The position numbers and the translations under genes were made by a program. Under the pieces are notes generated by a model. That model saw only the letters and a program-made list of their open reading frames with translations, was not told the DNA's origin and made no database searches. 64,000 nt of DNA from assembly GCF_000002985.6 (NCBI RefSeq), contig NC_003280.10, forward strand, positions 9,730,501-9,794,500. The letters are read 5' to 3'. The stretch comes from Caenorhabditis elegans. Taxonomy: Eukaryota; Nematoda; Chromadorea; Rhabditida; Rhabditidae. Shown here piece by piece: positions 37,968 to 48,844 of the stretch. Position 1 is the stretch's first letter. Each line of letters starts with the position of its first letter.

Positions 37968-37973
37968 TTTATT
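37968..37973 (-). terminator. poly(A) signal of aqp-10
   Basis: Minus-strand AATAAA about 120 bp past the aqp-10 stop. The convergent shk-1 signal is about 200 bp away, so little DNA separates the two 3' ends. Confidence 0.65.
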
Positions 37974-38091
37974 AAACACGTTTTAATCATAACAAGTAAA
38001 AGGTAATTTTTGGAATTTTTGCATATAATTTACAATGGCAGGAACTTTGATAACTGATTTAGAAAGTTAATCTTCAACAATAAATTATCTA

Positions 38092-39341
38092 TCAATCTGA
38101 TTTTTTGGCAGCAGCCTTGGCTTTCTTTTCGGCTTTAACATCTTTCGCGCTCTTTTTCGATGGAGATTTCTGCCCGACGACGTAAGCTCCGGTCAACCAT
38201 CCCAGGACTGGGCAGAACTGTAAAATTGGAAATTTTATTTGAAATTTTAAATAATTAACTTACCCAATACAAAATGAAGAATGAAGAATTGTCGATTCCT
38301 CGGCAACCATAAAGACGGGCAGTGGCCACAATTGGATTCAATCCAGGAACTCCGACAACATACAGAGCTGGAAATCAATTCGTTTTTGCAAAAAAAAAAA
38401 ATATTTTTTGTAGATTTCTGTTTACCCAATGACAAATAAGCAGAGATTGCAAATGGAATGAGCTTGATCAATGCTGGACGAGCAAGAAGTTGAGCAACAA
38501 CAATACGAACAACAAATGCACCAACGATCTCGAATCCAATAACGATTCCGGCGGTTTGCTGCAAATTTTTCTGGTAAATTCTCGAGATTGGGAACTGGGG
38601 GTTTTTGTCATAAAAATAAATAATTTTCCAAAAATGCTATGACTGAAAAAACATTTACCTTGTAATGCAAAATGCATTCCAAGTTGCTAGCATTCTCCAA
38701 ATGAGCAGTTGAATACGGAGCAGTAATATTCCAGATCAAATATGCGAATTTCGATGCAAAAGTTGCTCCGATGAGTTGAGCACTGAGAATAGTCAAGAAC
38801 TTTGATGAACCAAGGTTTCCAAAAACGAATTGCTCAAAAATTGGAGCACAGTTTGTCATGGCACCACGATTAAAAATATTTCCAGCGGTGAGGAGAAGAG
38901 CGACGCAGATGAAAATCGCCGGGAATCCGTAGTTTTTGAAAATTATTCCTGGAAAATTTAAATGTTTCCATCTTTTTTTTAATGAATTTTTTAAATTAAG
39001 ACGTAAGTTTTAAAGAAAAAGTAAAAAATTTATCACCATTTTCATAAACACAAGTGCACATTTGAATTGTTCCAATCAGCTCGTAGAGGAAAAGCTGCGA
39101 GTTTCCACGTGGTGACACATATTTGGCAGTGATCTAAAATTGTTCAAATTCAATTTTGATGAAAATAGGACTTCCGTACATAATAAGCAAGTTTTCAGGC
39201 GTGCCTACCTGCCTGCCTACCGCCTATTTTTTACATTTAAAAACTCACGATTCTAGCAATTTCTCCAATTCCAAAAACCAGTGCAAAATACCCGAGAGCC
39301 GAATACAATGGGAAGTAGTACTCACTGGAAACTGCTTCCAT
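38092..39341 (-). CDS. aqp-10: AQP-10, unorthodox (AQP11/12-like) aquaporin
   Basis: Exons 39249-39341, 39037-39133, 38659-38948, 38426-38558, 38264-38367 and 38092-38217 give 280 codons. Six hydrophobic segments are visible, plus two half-helix loops with degenerate NPA boxes: Asn-Cys-Ala in GAMTNCAPIF and Asn-Pro-Ile in GVPGLNPIVATARLYG. The tail is Lys/Ala-rich (AKKSD). Altered first boxes are typical of the superaquaporin branch, which often sits in internal membranes. The gene name is from recalled genome order (next to shk-1) and family. The ATG sits 6 nt behind a TCAG acceptor. Confidence 0.88.
39197..39230. repeat. CCTACC segment in aqp-10 intron 1
   Basis: AGGCGTGCCTACCTGCCTGC followed by CTACCGCC; same set as 29375-29513. 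Confidence 0.5.
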
Positions 39342-40459
39342 TTTTGGCTGAAAATTGAACACTTAAAAAAAATACCGTGGTTTTTGGATACAAAGAAAAC
39401 AAAAAAGAGCACTAAAATTTAGAGGGAATTTTCCACGAAAATGTGTGTTTTTTTACGTTAGGCACTTTCAAAGTTAATGCTTATGAGGGTTATATTTGAA
39501 TCACTAAATGAAAAAATTGATGAGGTATTTTATTATTTTTTCAATGCAGGGGTATAGTATACAATTGCAAAATACAAATCTCTCAACCGTGAAAAAACTG
39601 AATATGAAAAAATATTGCACTCTAAAATCCAAAAAAAAAAACATTTGAAAAACAAATAAAATAAGAAGAAAAACCGCAAAAATAATGCACAATCGAATAT
39701 CTTATCAACACATTATTTCAGTTCCAACTATACATTCAATAGTACAGAGGCCACGTCAGTCACATTAATAAAACGTACGTACACACAAGACATCAGTTGC
39801 AATGTAAATTGTGCGTAAGGTCAGGTGTTGTGTACGTGATTGCACAGACGGTGACGTCACACGTCTCACAGGGATGGACAGTCGGGGAGATGGTCTAGGG
39901 AGAGAGATGTGCTAGCAGGCGTTTGGTTTTTATTTCTGGGGGAGTTTTGGAAAAATATAAAACCTATTTTGAACGCATTGTAAGAGAATGAAATATTTAA
40001 CTTTATTCCCTGTAACGCCATATTGAACGTAATAACTATCAAAATGTCAGATTAAAATTTTTTTAATATTTGGCATATTAAGAAAATGAAATTTGAATAA
40101 CCAGGATATTCTGACAAACATTAAGAGTTATGAAGAATTTTTTTTTCTTTCCTAATTGCAAGGTTTTCTAATTGAATTGCAACTTTCATAAATTCAATTC
40201 TTGGTCAAGGCCAAGTTTACTATTAGATCACGCTTACAAAAACAATTCGTAATTAAGAAATAGTTCAATAGCTTTATTTGAAAAATAAATCTCATTACGC
40301 TTTTAAAAAAGTAAATACTCCAGATGTTTCAAAGATTGTACCAAACAGAATTGCAAAAAAGGGGCAAGGATCGCACAAATAAATCATATAAAAGGCAGAG
40401 GAATAAAATCAAAAATCTAGCGATTTTGAAAATATGGCAAAATATCATTCGAAATGCAA
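39342..40459. other. aqp-10 upstream / PDZ gene 3' region
   Basis: About 1.1 kb without a gene. It holds a small purine/pyrimidine-balanced tract at 39730-39940 with a TGACGTCA palindrome at 39852-39859, which is the likely aqp-10 promoter side. The rest is AT-rich. Confidence 0.5.
39852..39859. promoter_or_regulatory. CRE palindrome upstream of aqp-10
   Basis: TGACGTCA, 511 bp upstream of the aqp-10 ATG; a candidate CREB/ATF site. Confidence 0.4.
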
Positions 40460-43377
40460 TTAGTGATCTGCTCCAACAGCGTGACTAATTCGTTTGAAGC
40501 ATGACGATTGACTGGATGGCGACTTTCCACGTTGGAATCGGCCACGAGCTTCTTCTTCAATCAACTGAAAATAGTTAATTACAGATATTTGATAAAAAAC
40601 TAAGGACGGTCTAGATTATGTTGCTAGGAACATATGTATTAAAAATATACGTAGAGAACAATTACAGTTTAGCACAAATTACCTTTCTTGTCTCAGATGT
40701 CAAATAGGCTGGTGACTTATCGTGTGGCACAGGCCCTCTGGAAATTGACATAAGATAAATATTAACTTTTTTAAAGAAAAAAAAAACAAGGTTGACTGAT
40801 AAACCCACTCAGGCACCGCTCCAGTTTGTTGGTAGAGTTGCTCGGCGGTGGCTTCAGAGGAATAAAGATTCATTGGCGAGTTGTATTGCAAATGGTGAAC
40901 CGCCGCACCGGGTGACAGCTCATTTCGGCTACGTCCTGATGGAGAATGGTAAAAGACTTTCGATGGAGAAAGTCCGCATTGAGCTCCGTAAGCTCCGTTG
41001 GCTCCTGGAGCTGGAGAGGTGTTGATGAATGTCATCTGGTTCAATGGTGTTCCTCCGGATCCCGCACCGTATGGTTGAGACGTGGCGCCATTGTTGTAAC
41101 TAGAAAGTTCTTGATTTTAAACGAATGATAATCTTATCCACCTACCTATAAGAAGTTGGTGGTGCTTGAGCAGGAATGGCACTTCCATTGGAATGTCCCT
41201 TGAATCCACCGGATCCTCCATATCCACCAGATGATGCTCCAAATCCAGTTGGAACAGAGTTGTAATTCGATGAATTATTTGGATTATAATTTGCACTTCC
41301 CGGCAGGATAGTGTTATCTGTTGACTTTTTGATGTTATTGTAAGATGAGTTCGAGGTGGTGAATGGTGGAGCTGGAGAATGACGGATTGGGATGTTGTGG
41401 TGGGATGATGGAGAGAAGCCGCCGCTACCGTAGTTTCCAGATGATTGGTGGGAGGACGAGTGGAATGTTGAGCTGAAAAGTGAGAATTCTTTTTGAATAT
41501 GTTTTGATCCGAAATATCTGGAACAAGTCATTTCATTGGTTGAAATTCAACAATCCAAATCAATCCAAAGCTATTCATTCATTATTCAAACAATCAATTA
41601 TTACATACACTATACAAACTATACTACAATTCATCAATCAAACAATTAAAATCACGTATTCATGTTAAAGAAATTAGTATCTATGCGGAAATTAAAACAA
41701 TTTAAAACCCAACGGCGTCCTCCCACCTTTGATGGTTACTGCTGCTTGTGTTTGTGTTTGTGATATTACGTTGATTGACTCCAGAGCCGGTGCCAAAGTG
41801 AGAACCAAAGTTGTTCTGAAAAAAAAACAGTGGCATCTAGGATTTTATGGATTTGGTATTTTTCAAGCTGTGGGTTTCATTTTTCAACGTGTTCTATTGT
41901 CATTTTGCGAACAAAATAATCTTCTGGAAAATTACTATAGTTTTTTGAAAATAAAGTATTATAAACTGGCAAAATACGTTCAAAATATAAGATAAGAAGA
42001 TATCTAGTAATCGGATGAACGAATGACCGTAAAAATTTGATAATATCCATACTTAACCCATTTTCTCTAACTTACTTGATTTTGGTTAAAGGAAGAATTT
42101 ACAAAGTTTGATGATCCGAATCCTGATCCAAATCCAGTTCCGAATCCTGGCTTCATCTCCTCCACAACCATTTTGTTGTCTTTCTCATTCAGAGTCCATG
42201 GAAGAGTTGTGTGAGAAGTGACGAACCTATAATATAATTTGTGAATGTTTTTGGATATCTTTTTAAAAGAGTAAAGACTTTTTGAAAGTGAAAAGGGTCT
42301 TTAAGGCTAAAAGTAGATTAAACATTAAATAATATACGTTTAAAATAGCCTCAAAAAATTTACCTTTGAAGAGAAAGTCGGACCTCGTTGAAAGAGTCAT
42401 CAATTAGTCGATTAGCTGAAGCTGCATCCAATCCACGTGTTGATCGCCCATTGATCTTTAAATTGCCACTTTTAATATCTTCAAACTACTGTGGAACTAT
42501 AGTACCTGATCAACTTTGTCATTGTGTTTTACTCCGGCTTTGTCTGATAGGGATTCGGCTTCAACCTGAAATTCAAAGCTAACGTCAATATTTATGTCTG
42601 AAGCTCCACCCAAAAATCAATCAGTATGATTATATTCAACGCTGTCTTAATAAAAGTTCCGTAACCAATAATCTTTGCTCATCTCTTATCTTATCATCTC
42701 TTTAACGTCTTGGTCCATCCGTTCATCAATCGACAGAACAGGTGCGTGGGAGGAAAACTACTGAGAAATAGTGCAGAAATAGAGAAAATGAAGTGATTTG
42801 GAGGTTGGTGTATTTTTTAAATGAATGATGGGTCTCGCCACGAACAATAAGGTTTTGGTGCTATTACGTAGAAGTCTAAAGATGAGCATATTCGCCATAT
42901 CTTACTCCCAAAGGTCTCGCCACGCGGGCAACGAATTACTGTAACTCGTGCCGATTAACGAGCAGCTATTTTTCAACTGAAATGTTTGACTAGCTGAAGA
43001 AATTAAATAAAGTGAAAAGTCCTTGAACCGTCGTCAAACACTACTTTCACACAAAATCAAAAAGTTTAGACAATGGGGTACTCCGTTTCGCTGTCCTACT
43101 TTTCTCTCACAGCAATGCATTTCTGTATACACGCGATAGCAGTTGCCACCGCCGCCCGGTTAGCTCAGTCTACCGACTGCACCAGACTCTTAATCTGGTT
43201 GTCGTGGGTTCGAGTCCCGCATTGGGCTTAGTTTTTTGTTTTTTTAGGCAAAAAATTATAGTTTTTAGAACTTGCCCGATCAATAATTAATCCATCAGCT
43301 TGTTGTCGAACAGAGAACCCCCAGCGGATATTTCTGTCAGATCGGTTCATCCGAACCGAAATCGTTTCGTACGTCAT
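40460..43377 (-). CDS. PDZ-domain protein with Gly/Ser/Asn-rich linker, PDLIM/ZASP-like
   Basis: Exons 43276-43377, 42506-42565, 42364-42455, 42076-42226, 41727-41815, 41146-41472, 40809-41099, 40683-40737 and 40460-40564 give 423 codons. The N-terminal PDZ domain (about residues 1-95) shows the carboxylate loop region NIRWGFSVRQQADG, then AGVKHNDKVDQINGRS and LIDDSFNEVRLSLQRF. The middle is low-complexity with GFGTGFGSGFGS. The C-terminus has AVPEGPVPHDKSPAYLTSET and KLIEEEARGRF. This layout recalls ALP/Enigma/ZASP proteins at actin or Z-disc sites, but no LIM domain follows, so function is inferred. Intron 1 starts with GC (CGG|GCAAGT) instead of GT and contains a tRNA-like gene on the other strand. 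The penultimate-exon junction uses donor GA|GTGGGT, chosen to keep phase. Confidence 0.88.
43154..43228 (+). tRNA. tRNA-Lys (anticodon CTT), altered D arm; possible pseudogene
   Basis: The acceptor stem GCCCGGT / ATTGGGC, anticodon stem CCAGA / TCTGG with loop CTCTTAA, and T arm GTGGG-TTCGAGT-CCCGC all pair. A T6 terminator follows. The D arm does not: GCTC is followed by AGTCTACCGACT instead of the usual GGTAGAGC part, so box A is damaged and an alternative AGTC/GACT stem forms. It lies inside intron 1 of the PDZ gene on the opposite strand. Confidence 0.7.
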
Positions 43378-44329
43378 TCTGAGGTGGCTGAAATTTAATG
43401 ATCTAGAATACATTTTGGAAATCAAGACACTAACAGAGACATCCTTCAAATTGAGAAATATAGAAAAATTGTGAAGTTCGATAGCGGAAAAAAGGAGAAA
43501 AAATTGGGTTTAAGTAAAACATGTGTGATTTTGTGCAGTTGGTGTGATTTATGTGTTGGAAAAATACATAAAAATAGCAATTTGATACAGATGTTTTGAT
43601 GTTTTTCATCCAAAAGTTCAGGAAGTTTGGCAGCGAAAATGCGCTGGAAAATCACATAAAGGAACCACGTGGCGATCAGAAAACTCTAATTTTGACGAAA
43701 TGCCAAAAATTTGGCACACTTTCCAATTACAATCTAAGTCTATTGAAAATTAGAGTGAAACTTGACAAAAATCTCAAAAACGACGCAAAAATGTCTTGAG
43801 CTTATCGAATGGCAAACGATACTAAGACACTTGGCAGAAGGCGGGTTATCACACGACACATGACATTTGTTGTGGAAAAAACGGAAAACTGCACAAAAAA
43901 GTTGGGGATATGCCGGAGAGATAAGGTTGAAGGTGGAGGTGTAGGAGATCTCTTCTTGTTTTTCATTTTTCCAACCTTTTTTCCGTTTTTCTTTCCGCGT
44001 CACAACAAAAAGTCTTTTTTTTTCTCTATTCCTCACCATTCCTTCGTCTCAGGACAACTTATCATCTTATTTTTAGACTCTTTCTCTAGAGAAGACTTGA
44101 GGGGATTTTTCTGTTAAGTGAGATGACGTAATTTTGAGCCAAACGTATTTAATTTATTTTCACAACTCATATTGAAACATACGATTTTCAATTGGGGAAC
44201 ATTTTGAAAATTTGAAAACTTTATAGAAACGAGAAAACAAAATAAAAATTACAAAATAGGACTGACTCAGACAAGGAGCATTGTTTTTGCAAACACGAAA
44301 TGGTTCAGAGACTCTAGGTTATCCTATCA

Positions 44330-44402
44330 TTGTCGTCCAGGCGTCGAACACGACCAGCGCAAACCGCCAGTCAACAGCGTTACCCACTGCGCCACCGAGG
44401 TC
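44330..44402 (-). pseudogene. tRNA-derived sequence with intact boxes A and B
   Basis: Minus strand: TGGCGCAGTGG matches box A and TGTTCGACGCC is close to box B, with normal tRNA spacing. The anticodon and acceptor stems do not pair, so this is a tRNA pseudogene or a SINE-like head rather than a working tRNA. Confidence 0.55.
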
Positions 44403-44533
44403 GGCAGAAATCGCACTCTCAATGAGTAGATATAGAACAAAAGTTAGGCGGAGTGCGCAGATGATATGATGTATGTAGATGTATACATATTTTTTTGAAA
44501 ATCAATTGTCTTTCTGAGTCATTTTCATTCAAA

Positions 44534-44575
44534 GCCCGTAGGCATGACGATGTGCCTACCTACCTTCGTGCTACC
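44534..44575. repeat. CCTACC dispersed segment
   Basis: CCCGTAGGCATGACG and TGTGCCTACCTACCTTCG; same set as 29375-29513. Confidence 0.45.
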
Positions 44576-44627
44576 ATGAAAAGCCAACCAAGACAGAAAA
44601 TTCACTAAACATTTACTTTTTTTGGAG

Positions 44628-44633
44628 TTTATT
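44628..44633 (-). terminator. poly(A) signal
   Basis: Minus-strand AATAAA about 105 bp past the stop of the small secreted gene at 44738. Confidence 0.6.
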
Positions 44634-44737
44634 TCAAAAACACATCTCGTTTGATATATCACTGTTTTCTTTGTTTGAACAAATTGTTATTAGTATAATT
44701 ATAATTATAATTGTAATTCATGTTTGACATCATCTGA

Positions 44738-45376
44738 TTATCTCCTCCTTCTTTCTCCGAATAGTCTCTTCGTGGTCCCTGATCGCAAAAGTTTTGCCGT
44801 TTGCAATCGTCTATCGAATAGGCAATGAATCGGTGAGAAGATGCATCGACGATCGGATCGTTGGCGGATTTCCTGTTGCTTTTCTGCGTCACACGATACT
44901 TCGCGACCTGGAATTAAAAGTAGCTGAATCAAACTGTAAACCTGTCACGGTCTGCACTTATGATTTTTTTTTTCATTTTTTATAAAGCTTTCAAAAAATT
45001 GATTTTTTGGAATCCTAAAAGTTTAACCAACCTCGATCATCAAAAAGACGCATTTGGCTTCCGATATAAGTGACGTATGTCCGTTGACCACTGAAAATTG
45101 ATACATTTGAAATTGAAGAAACTTGAGATTTTTAAAGAATTTCTTAACCTCGTGACAAAAACAACGATGGGATTTTAAAAGTTCGATGGTCCTTTAAATG
45201 AATACGGTTTTGAAATTTCTGAAATCTTACCTCTCTTTCAAATCTTTGAAACACCTCAACACCTCCACCAAATTCTCCAACTCTTTTGACTTTGAAACTT
45301 CTGTTGATGACGTCATCACAACTTCCAGAAGAATCAATGACGAGGCGATCATCAGAAGTACAGATGATGTGCCCAT
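44738..45376 (-). CDS. small secreted four-cysteine protein, function unknown
   Basis: Exons 45231-45376, 45032-45090 and 44738-44907 give 124 codons in phase. Signal peptide MGTSSVLLMIASSLILLEVV; mature part with TYVTYIGSQMRLFDDRG, cysteines in EVSCDAE, RRCIFSPIHC and an earlier LRCF, then a strongly basic end (GERRRR). The donor after exon 2 (G|GTTGG) is weaker than the rest. An acceptor (TTTTCAG) lies 7 nt before the ATG. I do not recognise the family. Confidence 0.75.
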
Positions 45377-46872
45377 GTTTTACCTGAAAATTTTAGAATT
45401 TTTTAACCTGATTTAAAAATATATTTTTGGAAAATCTTGGAATGTTATAATATTTCAACAATGTTAAGGCCAGACAGGTGTAAATAAATTTTAGTTTTAG
45501 TGTTCCAAACTGATCATTAACTAGCCGATTAAGAAATGGCAACGAGCCAGGCCAGCTAAAAATGATGTGTGTTTTCTTTTCTTTTGATTCTGAATAATTA
45601 TTGTTTGTCTAGATTTCACATGTCTCGAATATTTGAATAATTTCACTTGGGAATTCGAAAAATAAGTAAAACGGAAGAGGAAATCAGATGCTCTGCGGGG
45701 GTTGTGTATAGAGAAGAGGAAAGTGTTTGAAAACAGAAAATAAGTATGAAAAATGAGGGCGAAAATGGGAATTAATGTGAAACGGTTCGATTTACTGTAA
45801 CTGTTTTAGACAACTATGGATTCAGAAAAATAATACAAAAAAAACTATATAAACCGATTGTGAACAATTAACATCTAGAGCATAGAAATAAAGCTTCCAT
45901 GGTGATACTTTCGGAGCTCCTAATTCACTGATAAGTTTCAGCCAACAAATTCAAATGTCTGAAAATTTCCTAGAGACCTTTTTTTAACATTTCAAATCCC
46001 AAAACTCCCCTGTTAACGGCACAATTTCAAAAATATGTGATTAAAAAAATCAGATAAATGAGTCAGTGATTATTTAAAAGATGATAATTAATCAGTGATG
46101 AAATGATCATACAATTGCAAATTAAAAGTTCATATTTCAAAATTTTTGTTTATAGTTTCAACCTATAATCAATTGAAATTAAAAATTTTAGATCCTGATT
46201 CTCAAATCCACGTTTAAGGATTTGCAGATGTTTTGTTTTTTAGAATATGATCAAACTAAAATATGATCAATTTCGAACCAAAACTTAAAATTTCGTAGTT
46301 ATTCTTAAAATAAGACTACAAAACTCAAAGGCGTTCAACAATTGAAAACACCAAGATCAAATGTATTTATGTACTCAAAAAAGTGGTGTGCAGATTTCAA
46401 AAAAGACATGAAAACTAAGAAAAAGCACGGCATTGACAAAGCCTCCCACCATTATTCCACCCACCACCCTCATCTACTCAACAATTCTCCCCCATTTTTC
46501 GTAGTCATTCAATTCCATTAAGCAGATCATATTACTAACTTTAGGACAAAATAGAGTGGATTTTATAAGTGTACTTGCACAAAAGTGCCCAATTAAACGT
46601 GCAAAAATGAATGGGAAAATGAAAAACATTTTTTCTTTGCAAGAAAAACCTCCAAAAAAAGTAGCGTACCATGAAAATAGAACATTTCGTAAAGTTTCAC
46701 AATTAATTCGCGATGTGCGCATAATGTCTTTTTGGGCACAATGGACTCATCTCCACCAGGCACGAATATTGTACTTTATTTCGTTTAATATGTTGCGGCA
46801 AAGCTCCTGATAGTCATACTGCGAAGAAAGTTCGAAAACACTATTTGAAACTTAATATACTAGATATTTAAT

Positions 46873-46957
46873 GGGGTTATTTAGTAATGTCGCGAAATGT
46901 CGCAAAACTTTTCGAAATACATTTCGCGACATTTCGCGACATTACTGAAATAACCCC
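46873..46957. repeat. 85-bp imperfect palindrome (GTCGCGAAAT units)
   Basis: GGGGTTATTT and AAATAACCCC bound arms of about 37 bp built from TGTCGCGAAATGTCGC. The arms differ by one indel and a few bases. It resembles a small fold-back repeat. Confidence 0.75.
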
Positions 46958-48695
46958 ATAACTATTCGACGAGATTTTATTAACTTGATTCAGAAGCTTT
47001 GGCAAATCAAAGCTCATTCTAGCAACTTTTCATTTTTAGTGTTTGACACCTGAAACAAAAACCACCAAGTTCATTGTGAATATTCTAAAATAAAAAACGA
47101 CATAAAATGATATTTAAAAATGAAAAGCATCCCAGTCATAATGAAAGACAAACAGACATTTGATATCCGTTTGAAATACTTGATTACTCTAGTGACTATG
47201 AGTCAATCATGCAATTTGTGACGTGAAACAAAAATGCAAAGTAAAACGAAATTTAATTTTAAGTAAGAGGGTGGAGGTGGCGATTTTTGTGCTATGCGAC
47301 TAATTTGTGGTTGGAAAATTAGACGCTTCGGAATACTGTGAACTTTTTTGCATGGAAAGGGTGGAAGCAAATATATGAAAAAAACGAACCCTTTATGCAA
47401 AAGTGAAAATTAATTTAAACTAAGATGGATCCAAAAGTAATTTCCATTTAATCCATTTTCAAACAAGATGTTACTTTCAATAGGCTTTAAGGATGATATA
47501 TGGTTCATTGCAGATAATTGAACTCCGCCCTTATTTCATAGATCTCTTAGACTGAAAAAAATTTTAGGAATAGATACGAGCGATCAAAAACCATTTTTTC
47601 TAATAAAATTTGACGTTGCCCTCAAAAAACTATAATTTTATTTTCATGTTGACAGACTGTAAGGGTGCACCTGATTGTACCTTTAATGAATAAAGTGTTT
47701 CAAGTGGAGCTATAGAATGAAGTGTTACAACACTATCATAAAATATTACTGTTTTGCAATACTTTTGAAATAAAATTTGGATGTTCTGCACGACAGAGCT
47801 TCGTTAAAGTTGAACTTGAAATATGAAAGTTGGTGACGCAAAAATCATGCAACCTAAACTTGCAACTGCTTTCAGACGTAAAAATTGGGTAATGACCTTC
47901 ATGGTCAGAAAGAATATCAGTTGAACTTTAATTTTAGCTCAAGTGTGACTAGTGAGTTATCGAAACAATTTCAGTTTCATTAGTGGATAAGTTACGTTCT
48001 ACTGCTAGTGCATATGCTACAGATACAGTAACTTTAGTCTTCGCTCTACTACCTTTTTCATGATGACAGGACTGGAAACCATAGTTTCAACAACCTAAAA
48101 TTTCAGAACTTTTGATTCCTCTAGTCCTTAGTGACGTGTATTGACTTTGGAATTCATGAGAAAAATGTATAATTATTTAGAAAACCACAATGCTCTTTCG
48201 GTTCAATGAGCTGCCCCACGCTGCATCTCGTACGAAACGGAAATACGAAGAATGTGACGTTTGTGTAGAGATTATACAAAGAGCATGTGGTTTTTGGGAA
48301 GTAGTCGTACTAGTTTAATTATATATTTATTAGGAATATCAAAAAAAAATTCAGAGACGCAAAAACATGGAAATTTGATAATTGTTCCGAAGAATCAACA
48401 AAAATCGTACAGTGAAAAAAACCTACCAAACGTTCAAGAAATGTTTTAACGCTTAAAAACAGGCTCGATTAGAAGTTTTTATTGCTGAAAATCGTATTAA
48501 AATAATTTGAACATTCTCTACACAAGTTTTCCCAAGAAGGAAGTACCTAAAGAAGTTTTTGGAAAATACTAAGAGATCCATATGTATTCACTATGTCCAA
48601 AAATGCCCTCAAGTTATTCCTGACTCGATTGCTAACTTCTAGAATGCTGAAATAAATAAAACAACAACTTTACACATAAAAACTTCTATATAAAA

Positions 48696-48701
48696 TTTAT
48701 T
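48696..48701 (-). terminator. poly(A) signal of first P450 gene
   Basis: Minus-strand AATAAA about 145 bp after the stop at 48845. Confidence 0.6.
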
Positions 48702-48844
48702 CAGCGTAACAATAAATATCATGTTTGCAGCTGAAAATTGAATAATCAATTAGCTGTACACGTTTGCAGACAGCTGCAATATGTACACGATTTTTGGACA
48801 CACTATTTTCACAATCATACCTTTTAGAGGTAAAACCAAAAGAA

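Larger units (their letters stand above)
43378..44737. other. intergenic, PDZ gene upstream side
   Basis: Mostly AT-rich. It holds a tRNA-derived sequence (44330-44402), a CCTACC segment (44534-44575) and the 3' flank of the small secreted gene, with short TAATTA-type tandem sequence near 44694-44720. No further exon could be supported. Confidence 0.5.
45377..48844. other. 3.5-kb gene-free region
   Basis: AT-rich with several short open frames that overlap on both strands and lack splice or start context. The only structure I can point to is the 85-bp inverted repeat at 46873-46957. The P450 poly(A) signal lies at the right end. Confidence 0.5.

Noticed and set aside
46556-46810. 84-codon open frame
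   Set aside because: Overlapped by an equal-length frame on the other strand, with no promoter, splice or poly(A) context.
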